This document shows, in pieces, positions 57,323 to 64,000 of a stretch of 64,000 bases of DNA. The stretch comes from Sorangium cellulosum (GTDB lineage Bacteria > Myxococcota_A > Polyangia > Polyangiales > Polyangiaceae). Numbering within the stretch: the stretch's first letter is position 1; the number at the start of each line of letters is the position of its first letter. The DNA is taken from the NCBI RefSeq assembly GCF_002950945.1, contig NZ_CP012673.1, positions 2,666,001 through 2,730,000 of the forward strand, read 5' to 3'. The translations under genes and the position numbers were made by a program. The notes under the pieces were generated by a model. The model saw only the letters and a list, made by a program, of their open reading frames with translations. It had not been told where the DNA came from and searched no databases.

Positions 57323-59014
57323 TCACTCCGGCGCCCTCCGCAGGCGGAACGCCGGGGACTGCACCAGGTTGGTCAGGAGCGAGCGGAACCGGTTGCCGTC
57401 GAGAGAGAAGCCCTTCGCGGCCGCGTCGATCGCGCACTGGTCCTCGTCCTCCGGCTCGCGGCCCTGGGTGTAGATGAACAGCTTCTCCGCGATGCACGAG
57501 GCGAGCTGGGGGCTCCGGCGGAGCTCCGCCGCCAGGTCGGCGAGCGAGTCGAACGACTCGTTCTCTGCGCCCTCGAAGCGCGGCTCCAGCCCGAACTCGT
57601 CGATACGGACGCTCTCGTCGTACCGCCCTTCCTTGTCGTACTGGGCGAACCCGACGCCGATGGGATCGATCCGCGCGTGGCAGCCGGCGCACCCCGCCTG
57701 CGTGTTGCGCTTCTTGATGACGTCGATGTAGCTCAGCCCCGAGAGCTCGCCCTCCAGCTGCTCGAGCAGCCCCGGGGGGATCTCGAGGTGCTCGCAGAGG
57801 AACGCCGCGCGGAGCCACTTGCCACGCACCGAGATCAGGTCGCCGTCGCTCTTGGCGCTGATGAGGCTGGCGTGCGTGAGCAACCCCGTGTTCGCCCGGT
57901 GGTGGCCGCTCGGGAACTCCACGCGGGTCGCGCCGTCACCCGACACCTCGAGTCCGTAGAACTTCCCGAGCTCCGGGGTGAGGTAAGTGTAGTTCGCGGT
58001 GAGCGCGTCGAGGAAGTCGGTGCCGGAGGTGAAGGCGTGCTCGCCGAGGACACGTTCGCTCTCGGCGATCATGTCGTCGAGCAGGGCGGGGGTGAACCCT
58101 TCCGCCGGGTTGGTCGGGGCGCGGAGCGCCTCGAAGCCGAGCCATTGCTTGAAGAACGCGCTGACGAAGATCTGCGTCCGCTCGTCCTCGACCATCTCCT
58201 CCGCGACCTCGAGCAGTCCCTCGGGGCTGTCGAGCTCGCCGGCCTCTGCCCGCGAGAGCAGCTGTGCGCTCGGGGTCCGGCCCCACAACGTGAACGACAG
58301 CCTCGAGGCGAGCTCGAGCGACGACAGCGGCGACGTCTCCTCCTCGCCTGCGCCGACCTCGATCCTGAAGAGGAAGCTGGGCGAGGTGAGCAGCGCCTCG
58401 ATCACGAAGCGGAGCGCGTCCTGCTCGTCCTGCGCGACCTCGTTCGCTCGCGCGACCAGGTCGCTCACCTCCTCGGCGATCAGCGGCCTGCGATAAGCCA
58501 GCTTGCCGAAATGGCTGACGAAGCTCGCGAGGCAATCGGCGGCGCCCGGCTCGCAGCCGATCACACGCGCCCGGCGCGCCTCGTCCGCCATGAGCTCCTG
58601 CCCGAGCGTCTCCGCCATCCCCAGGTAGGCGCGGAGGTGCTGATCCGACACGTTCTGGAGGGCGGCGATCGTCCGGAAGCCGTTCTGCCCCGTGTCCTCC
58701 GGGATGTTGTCCACGCTGGGCGGCTCGGCGAGCTGGAAGAGATCCTGGAGCGTCAGCTGGAGCTCGAGCCTGGACAGCCGGCGCAGGACGCTGGGGCTCG
58801 TCCGCGCAACGCGGCAGTCCTGCGCCGCCGGCTCCCCCGGCACGCCGCCCACGTCGTCGGGCGGCGTGCCGTCGCCGAGCCGCCCCGTGCAGGCGACCGC
58901 CGTCAGCCCGAGGAGCCCCATCGCGGACATGCCCGCCGCAAAGGAACGACGGAGGTACGGTACCGGGCGATCGGTGTCGTGCGGCATGGTCTTGCTCATC
59001 GGGTGATCAGCCAT
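57323..59014 (-). CDS. DUF1592/DUF1588 PSD-type c-type cytochrome lipoprotein A
   Basis: 563 residues from ATG 59014 (ATG 58999 is an equally possible start). Lipobox LTAVAC with lipid Cys42. Same domain order as cytochrome B: LSRLELQLTLQDLF, GKLAYRRPLIAEEVSDL, TSPSFLFRIEV, the haem site CAGCHARIDPIGVGF and a C-terminal AEKLFIYTQGREPE. First gene of the operon; the upstream region is 496 bases long. A complete, apparently functional protein. Confidence 0.9.
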   Translation of the reverse strand: MADHPMSKTMPHDTDRPVPYLRRSFAAGMSAMGLLGLTAVACTGRLGDGTPPDDVGGVPGEPAAQDCRVARTSPSVLRRLSRLELQLTLQDLFQLAEPPSVDNIPEDTGQNGFRTIAALQNVSDQHLRAYLGMAETLGQELMADEARRARVIGCEPGAADCLASFVSHFGKLAYRRPLIAEEVSDLVARANEVAQDEQDALRFVIEALLTSPSFLFRIEVGAGEEETSPLSSLELASRLSFTLWGRTPSAQLLSRAEAGELDSPEGLLEVAEEMVEDERTQIFVSAFFKQWLGFEALRAPTNPAEGFTPALLDDMIAESERVLGEHAFTSGTDFLDALTANYTYLTPELGKFYGLEVSGDGATRVEFPSGHHRANTGLLTHASLISAKSDGDLISVRGKWLRAAFLCEHLEIPPGLLEQLEGELSGLSYIDVIKKRNTQAGCAGCHARIDPIGVGFAQYDKEGRYDESVRIDEFGLEPRFEGAENESFDSLADLAAELRRSPQLASCIAEKLFIYTQGREPEDEDQCAIDAAAKGFSLDGNRFRSLLTNLVQSPAFRLRRAPE

Positions 59015-59510
59015 TCACGTGGAACGCACGTGGCGCACACCGAGACTTCCGGCCCTGCGCCGCGCATCTCGCCAAGAAAGAATTTTGAATCAGGGCGAGG
59101 CCCCGACCCCAACCCCAGATCGGGGCTAAGGGTATATTCCCGGCCAGCACTCTTCTGATCATGGATGTGCAGATCGTGCTTCCGGGCGCTCACGCGCGGT
59201 CCAGGCGACACCGCGCTTCCGCTCACGGCGGTCTCGAGCGACTCCGGGCGTAGGCGACGCATTGCGTTGCGCGTTCGGGTGGAGACGGTCGCGAGGGAGA
59301 CGTGCGCCACGCAGCGGTGGAATTTTACACCACCTCCGCGGCTCGCGTGAGCCGCCGTGGTTTCAGCTGTCGCGCGAGCTCACGCGCGGTGTTGCCCTCT
59401 GGCCTGTCAGCGACAGGATTCGCATGGCCGGGAGCGCCACAAACCAGAAGCGCCCCGCCTGGTGAAGGGCGGGGCGCCGGGATTTCGAGCAACGAGGCTT
59501 TGCGTCAGCT
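59015..59510. other. Promoter/leader region of the cytochrome operon
   Basis: Contains GCCCCGA...TCGGGGC arms (59100-59106, 59120-59126) that form a stem in the leader of the minus-strand operon, with an AT-rich AATTCTTTCTT stretch next to it. The other end holds the terminator of the dioxygenase gene. I see no gene. Confidence 0.5.
59450..59477 (-). terminator. Strong hairpin after the intradiol dioxygenase gene
   Basis: Perfect 10-base arms GCGCCCCGCC (59450-59459) and GGCGGGGCGC (59468-59477) around an 8-base loop, 33 bases past the stop on the minus strand; TTCTGGTTTG follows in the direction of transcription. Confidence 0.75.
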
Positions 59511-60599
59511 CTACGTCGGATTCACCGCGATTTGCATCTGAGCGATCACGATGTCCCCCTCCATCACGGCCTTGGCGCGAAGGCCGCTGTTGCCCGCTTC
59601 GTCGGCCTTGATCGCACCTGCGTAGTAGTTCGCCAGGTTGCCCATGGTGCGCGCCTTGTACGGCTCGTACGTGGTATGGACGGAATCGGTGAAGGCGGGA
59701 TCGAAGTAGAATTGCGTCGTGAAGATGTGGTCTCCTCCACTGTAATTCATGCGACCCCGCGACATCGATCCCTTCTTGAAGCAGACGAAGTGGATGTGAA
59801 CATCGCGGCCGTTGTACCAGCCGGGGAAGATGCTGCGGAACGAGACGACACCGTTTGCGTCCGTGGTCTGCACGCCGCGACAGAAACGTTCATTGGTGTC
59901 GAGGTTGTTCTGATTCGGCCTGCCCGCGTAGGGCGAGTCGGGGTTCTGTTCGTTGGCGGAACCCCTGGCCCCGAAGCCGCTGTAGAACCCCTGCGCGTCC
60001 GTGTGCCAGATGTAGACGTCCACGTCGGGCAGGCCCACGCCCGTGCCATCGCAGTCGGGCTGGCTCATGTCGAGCACGCGCAGGTGGAGGTGCATCTCCA
60101 CACCGGGCTCTGCGCTTTCATTGTAGCGACCACGAATGTCCTGTCGGATCAGGGAGATGTCGTCGTTCTTTTCCAGCTCGTGGATGAAGAACGGGCCCTG
60201 ACCGGCGCCGTCCGTCTTGTTGAGCGCCCTGCACGTCGGCACGTTGTCGAACGGCGGCGCCGTGAGCAGGCCGTCGCCGCCGCCGCCACCCCCCATGCCC
60301 CCCGCGCCTGAGCCGCCCGAGCCTGTCGTGGTGGTGGTGGCGCCAGGTCCCGCGCCGCCCGAGCCGGAGGCCGATGTGGTGGCGGGGCCCGGCCCCGTGC
60401 CTCCCGTGCCCGAGCCAGTGGTCCCGCTGGCCCCGGATCCCCCGGAGCCTCCGGCGCCGCTGGGATCGTTCGGGTTCGACTCGCCGCCATCTCCGCACGA
60501 CACGGTGACTGCGATCGCCCCCAGCCCCAGGAGGGCCTGCCGCCGGTCAACGACCATGAGCGACGGGCCCTGGGTCTCGGTATCTCGTTCCTTGCTCAT
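59511..60599 (-). CDS. Exported intradiol ring-cleavage dioxygenase-like lipoprotein
   Basis: 362 residues. A twin-arginine-like VDRRQALLGLGA and a lipobox TVSC (Cys35) are followed by a Gly/Ser/Thr linker of about 70 residues. The catalytic domain shows all four iron ligands of the protocatechuate/catechol dioxygenase fold: Tyr206 in AQGFYSG, Tyr262 in PGWYNG, His268 and His270 in DVHIHF. The family cleaves catechols between the hydroxyls. Secreted lipoprotein members are poorly studied and may act on lignin-like or other plant phenolics. It is single-gene, with a strong terminator. Confidence 0.87.
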   Translation of the reverse strand: MSKERDTETQGPSLMVVDRRQALLGLGAIAVTVSCGDGGESNPNDPSGAGGSGGSGASGTTGSGTGGTGPGPATTSASGSGGAGPGATTTTTGSGGSGAGGMGGGGGGDGLLTAPPFDNVPTCRALNKTDGAGQGPFFIHELEKNDDISLIRQDIRGRYNESAEPGVEMHLHLRVLDMSQPDCDGTGVGLPDVDVYIWHTDAQGFYSGFGARGSANEQNPDSPYAGRPNQNNLDTNERFCRGVQTTDANGVVSFRSIFPGWYNGRDVHIHFVCFKKGSMSRGRMNYSGGDHIFTTQFYFDPAFTDSVHTTYEPYKARTMGNLANYYAGAIKADEAGNSGLRAKAVMEGDIVIAQMQIAVNPT

Positions 60600-61154
60600 A
60601 AGCAGCTCTCCTCAGATGGTCGATGACCTGTCCATCCGGTCGGACAAGGCGCCGAACAGGCAGCATCTTCCCAAGAACGGCAACATTAAAGCATGACGGC
60701 GCGGAGTCGCCCGGACGATCTGAGACCGATCTGCCGTACGCCGCCATGTACAGAGCAGCAGTGACGACAAAGAAGTACAATGAGCTCGTACGGGGACGGC
60801 CTCCTCTTGGCTGACAAGTGGCTAGGGAGAATTCCCGGAAGGGCCCGATGTGATCACGCCTCGAGATCGAAAGTAAGTCGAACGCGTCGAGCGGCCCGTG
60901 GTCGCCGCCGGGCACGCCGGAGGTCCCCGGGCACCGGGCTGTTCAATGAAAAATTACAAGGGCAGCTTCAATAAGGGTAAATGCAGCTGATGGACGGATG
61001 ACGAGAGCGGGCGAGCCGCCACGTCCGTCGGTGTCGCACGTGCGAGGGCACAGACGCTGCGTGTGCAGCGCGACGTCCGCAGGGCGAGCGGCGTGCTGCC
61101 CGGGGAAGGGGGCACGTCGGCCTCCTCCTCGCCGCGCCCGGCGTGTCCTCCTTA
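60600..61154. other. Intergenic region between dioxygenase and lactonase
   Basis: Holds the upstream region of the dioxygenase on the minus strand and the downstream end of the SMP-30 gene. Frames are short and without ribosome sites. I see nothing more that I can support. Confidence 0.55.
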
Positions 61155-62297
61155 TTAGTAGGGGTATCCGGGGATGTTGGCCTGGATGGAGTAGAGCGAG
61201 CTGCCCGCGGTGATGTAGAGCGTCTTCCGATCGGCCCCCCCGAACGCGACGTTGGACGCGGCGCCTACCCCCGCGATCGTGCCGAGCCTCTCGCCGTCCG
61301 GCGCGACGATCTCGACGCCGTTGCGCCAGGCGACATAGAGGTTGCCCGCGCAGTCGACGCCCAGGCCGTCGGCGCGCGCCAGGCCCGCGGCGAGCTCGGA
61401 CGAGGGGCCGGTCGAGCCGTCGGGGCTCAGCGTGTACTGCCTGATCTGGCCGCCGTAGTAATCGCCGACGTACAGAACGTCCTCGTCCGGCGAGAGCGCG
61501 ACCCCGTTCGGGCTCTCCAGCGTGTCGACGACGTTCACCTCGCCGGACGGGGACACGCGGTAAACCGCCGTCGGCAGCTCCGACGTGCCGCTGAGCTGAA
61601 ACTCGGGATCGGTGAAGTAGACGTTGCCGTCGCTCCGCACGACGACGTCGTTCGGCGAGTTGAACCGTTTGTTCATGTAGCGCTCGGCCACGGGGCGCCG
61701 CTCCTTCGTGCCGAGATCGAACACGGAGACGCTCCGCGTGTCGTGGGTGCAGGCGATGAGGCCTCCATCGCGGTGGATGCCGAGCCCGTTGGTCGAGCTG
61801 TGCTCGATGAACACGTCGATCGCGCCGGGCGGCGTGAGCTTGTGGATCGTCGCCTGCGGCCCGTTGAGGGGAGGGGGGTTCTCCGCCTCGGTGTGGATCT
61901 CCGAGAAGAACAGCGCGCCGAGCTCGGCGATCCAGACCGGCCCCTCGACATAATCGAAACCGCCCTGCACCAGCTGCGCCCTGCCGTTCGCCGGCAGCGG
62001 GTCGGCCGCGTACGGCCCGGCAGGGCAAACGCTCGACCCGCCGTCGCCGCCCGCGCCTGTGCCGTCGCCGCCGCCTCCGCCATTGCCTCCGGGGTCGCCG
62101 CCGTCGCCGCCGGCGCTCGAGGTGCCGCTCGTCGTCGTGGCGGCCACGTCTCCGGAGGAGCTGCTCGGTCCGCCCGCTCCTGCGCCGGTCGACGAGCCGC
62201 CCTCGCCCTCCGGAGAGAGCGGCTCGCCGCCGTCGCCGCACCCGTTCGTCGCCGCGGACAAGATTCCCCAGAGCACGAGAGAAGACCTGGTTTTCAT
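61155..62297 (-). CDS. SMP-30/gluconolactonase-family lipoprotein
   Basis: 380 residues from ATG 62297 (GGAGG, 12 bases). Lipid Cys20 after SAATNGC, followed by a long Gly/Ser/Asp linker (about 22-90). The six-bladed propeller has the usual metal-site blocks: EGPVWIAELGALFFSE, NGLGIHRDGG, RFNSPNDVVVRSDGNVYFTD, SPNGVALSPDEDVLYVGD and ADGLGVD. The family hydrolyses lactones; membrane-bound exported forms may act on sugar or aromatic lactones. It is divergent from the haloperoxidase gene. Confidence 0.9.
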   Translation of the reverse strand: MKTRSSLVLWGILSAATNGCGDGGEPLSPEGEGGSSTGAGAGGPSSSSGDVAATTTSGTSSAGGDGGDPGGNGGGGGDGTGAGGDGGSSVCPAGPYAADPLPANGRAQLVQGGFDYVEGPVWIAELGALFFSEIHTEAENPPPLNGPQATIHKLTPPGAIDVFIEHSSTNGLGIHRDGGLIACTHDTRSVSVFDLGTKERRPVAERYMNKRFNSPNDVVVRSDGNVYFTDPEFQLSGTSELPTAVYRVSPSGEVNVVDTLESPNGVALSPDEDVLYVGDYYGGQIRQYTLSPDGSTGPSSELAAGLARADGLGVDCAGNLYVAWRNGVEIVAPDGERLGTIAGVGAASNVAFGGADRKTLYITAGSSLYSIQANIPGYPY

Positions 62298-62552
62298 GAG
62301 CAAGCACCTCCTGCGAAACGAGAAGAGCGAACCTTTACCACACGTCCCGGGCGCCTGCCGGGTTGCGCCGCCGTTTCTGCGCAATCCATCGATGCGACAA
62401 TCATCCAAAGTTTCACGCTCCGGCGCGGCCGCCCTGGCCCGCGCCGGACATCGCGGCTCCCGGCGGTGCGCTCGCTCATCCCGGGCGGAACGCCGGGAGC
62501 CTCCCGCTTGCGTGGAGCAGGCCTGTGCAGATCGGCGGATACGGAGGTTCAC
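62298..62552. promoter_or_regulatory. Divergent promoter region between lactonase and haloperoxidase
   Basis: 255 bases without a gene, holding both leaders; the haloperoxidase end contains GGAGG. Boxes could not be assigned. Confidence 0.5.
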
Positions 62553-64000
62553 ATGCGTGAGCGCCACAAGGACTCTCTTTCTCGTGTTTCAGCATCAGGG
62601 CACCTCCCCCGGCCCCCGGGCGAGGAAGTGGACCCCCGGGCGAGCCGCCGCGGCTTCCTGGGCGGGTTAGGGGGCATCGCGCTCGGCGCGCTGGGGGAGG
62701 GCGCCGACTCGCCGCTCGGCGACTGCTGCGATCCGCCCGGGCCGCCGGCCGCGCTGGAGGCGATCCGGGCCGAGGCGCGGCGTTACCGCGCGCTCCTGCT
62801 GCGCCATCAGGCCGCCGTCGACGAGTTCACCCTGGGCACCTTCCCCAAGGAGACCAACGGGGATGAAGCGCGTTATCCCGAGCGCATCGGCAATTACTCG
62901 AAGGGTCTGCCCCACAACGACCTCGGCGAGGTGGACCCCGAGGCCTATGACGCGCTCCTCTGCGCGCTGGCCAGCGGCCGCTGGGAGGACTTCGAGGCCA
63001 TTCCGCTGGGCGGCCGGCTGCGCCTGACCAACCCTCTGGGAGGCCTCACCTACGATCTGATCGGGCCTGACGCCGCCGCCGTTCCGCTCGATCCGCCGCC
63101 TGCCCTCGCCAGCGCCGAGGCCGCGGCTCAGATGGCCGAGCTTTACTGGATGGCGCTTTGCCGCGACATCCCCTTCACCGACTATCCCACCGACCCCACC
63201 ATCGCCGCGGCCATCGACGATCTCCGCCGCTACTCCGGCTACAGGGGTCCGAGGCCCATCACCCCGCAGACGATCTTCCGCATCGACAGCCCCGGGACGC
63301 TGGAGGGACCGATGGTCTCCCAGTTCCTGCTCCAGCCCTGGACGTTCGACGGCATCGGCATCACGTCTCGGCTGCAGGTCCCGTTGCCCGTTACCACCGG
63401 AGACGGCATCGATTTTCTGACCTCCTATGAAGAGTGGCTGGCGGCGCAGCGCGGCTTTCCCGTGGGGACGACCATCAGCCCTCCGCGCATGGACCCCGTG
63501 CCCCGCCATATCCACGACCTGCGCGCCCTCGGCCAGCACGCCGGCGCGGACGTCCACTTTTCCTCTTACCTCCGGGCGGCCCTCATCCTGCTCAGCTATG
63601 GCGACCAGGCCCTGAGCGAGCGCAACCCGTACAGGTCGAGCAGGACACAGACCGGGTTCGCCAGCTTCGGAGCTTCCCACCTGCTCACGCTGATGGGCTG
63701 CTTGACCCGGGCGAGCCATCACGGCTTCTACGGCAAGTGGTACGTCGACCGCTACCTGCGGCCCGATGCCTTCGGCGGGCGCGTGCACAACCGGCGGCGG
63801 GGCGCGGCGGACTACCCCATCCACGAGGAGCTGCTCGGCTCCCCGGTGCTCGACCGCATCCATGCCTACAACCGGCTCGTCAACCGGCGGCGTGGATTGA
63901 ACGGCGGCGCCGGCTCTTACCTGCTGCCGGTCATGATACCCATCGGCTCTCCCACCGATCCCTCCTACCCGGCGGGGCACGGCTACACCGCGGGCTCCCG
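62553..64000 (+). CDS. Algal-type vanadium-dependent haloperoxidase, 5' part (cut by the window end)
   Basis: 482 codons remain open to the edge. ATG 62553 follows ACGGAGGTTCAC. The signal contains the twin-arginine motif SRRGFLGGLGG. Family blocks of red-algal/cyanobacterial vanadium bromo- and chloroperoxidases: ELYWMALCRDIPFTDY (about 193-208), KWYVDRYLRPDAFGG (from 395, vanadate-binding Lys/Arg) and IPIGSPTDPSYPAGHGY (about 461-478). The vanadate-contacting serine of the algal enzymes (YPSGHA) is Ala here, as in some bacterial members. The enzyme would use hydrogen peroxide to oxidise halides in the periplasm or outside. The rest, including the final His, lies beyond the window. Confidence 0.88.
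   Translation, partial: MRERHKDSLSRVSASGHLPRPPGEEVDPRASRRGFLGGLGGIALGALGEGADSPLGDCCDPPGPPAALEAIRAEARRYRALLLRHQAAVDEFTLGTFPKETNGDEARYPERIGNYSKGLPHNDLGEVDPEAYDALLCALASGRWEDFEAIPLGGRLRLTNPLGGLTYDLIGPDAAAVPLDPPPALASAEAAAQMAELYWMALCRDIPFTDYPTDPTIAAAIDDLRRYSGYRGPRPITPQTIFRIDSPGTLEGPMVSQFLLQPWTFDGIGITSRLQVPLPVTTGDGIDFLTSYEEWLAAQRGFPVGTTISPPRMDPVPRHIHDLRALGQHAGADVHFSSYLRAALILLSYGDQALSERNPYRSSRTQTGFASFGASHLLTLMGCLTRASHHGFYGKWYVDRYLRPDAFGGRVHNRRRGAADYPIHEELLGSPVLDRIHAYNRLVNRRRGLNGGAGSYLLPVMIPIGSPTDPSYPAGHGYTAGS

Overview
The window reads as chromosome of a high-GC, predatory-type delta-proteobacterium, most likely a myxobacterium of the Sorangium/Polyangiales kind. This is inferred from gene content: an MglA-type gliding GTPase, a Hanks-type kinase, an adenylate cyclase with a HAMP domain, many lipoproteins with Gly/Ser-rich linkers, a kelch lipoprotein, TSP3-OmpA proteins, and PSD-type (DUF1592/DUF1588) c-type cytochromes paired with DUF1552 proteins. 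I saw no rRNA, tRNA or CRISPR array.

Layout. 1-3.3 kb: the end of a DHA2 drug-efflux transporter, an mglA homologue and an unknown helical protein. 3.6-7.1 kb: a small Val/Asn/Asp-rich secreted protein, then about 3 kb of gene-poor DNA with diverged repeats and the wreck of a second copy of the divergent OmpA / LysM-FecR region. 7.1-20.6 kb: a Tat-exported serine hydrolase, an adenylate cyclase, the intact divergent pair (TSP3-OmpA on minus, LysM-FecR on plus, the latter coupled to a Ser/Thr kinase), a DUF6151 protein, a kelch lipoprotein, an AraC regulator and a glycosyltransferase. 20.6-31.7 kb: accessory DNA with gene relics, an FAD monooxygenase, an HPP membrane protein, an unknown lipoprotein, three beta-lactamase-fold lipoproteins (two a tandem duplication), an IS91-like relic and an S33 peptidase lipoprotein. 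31.7-33.7 kb: mtnBDC of methionine salvage. 34-41 kb: a serine protease/metalloprotease fusion, a Cys-rich lipoprotein overlapping an Lgt-like/beta-barrel fusion, and an ArsR-SRPBCC pair. 41.5-50 kb: a tightly coupled sugar-acid operon (enolase-superfamily dehydratase, uronate isomerase-like protein, SDR, MFS importer, KDG kinase, KDPG aldolase) followed by a DcaP-like porin. 50.3-52.8 kb: a large kinase/AAA/GAF/STAS gene broken by two internal deletions. 52.8-59 kb: a four-gene operon made of two DUF1592-DUF1552 pairs. 59.5-64 kb: a lipoprotein intradiol dioxygenase, an SMP-30 lactonase lipoprotein and, divergently, an algal-type vanadium haloperoxidase cut by the window end.

How the genes work together. 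The 41.5-48.2 kb operon can carry a hexuronate or aldarate from outside (porin, importer) to 2-keto-3-deoxygluconate, then to KDPG and on to pyruvate plus glyceraldehyde-3-phosphate. mtnB, mtnD and mtnC are consecutive steps of the methylthioadenosine salvage route. The right end is rich in exported redox proteins (CxxCH cytochromes, iron dioxygenase, vanadium peroxidase). The most unusual architectures are the 795-residue two-protease fusion, the Lgt-like enzyme fused in frame to an outer-membrane barrel through an internal signal peptide, and the Cys-rich lipoprotein translationally coupled to it.
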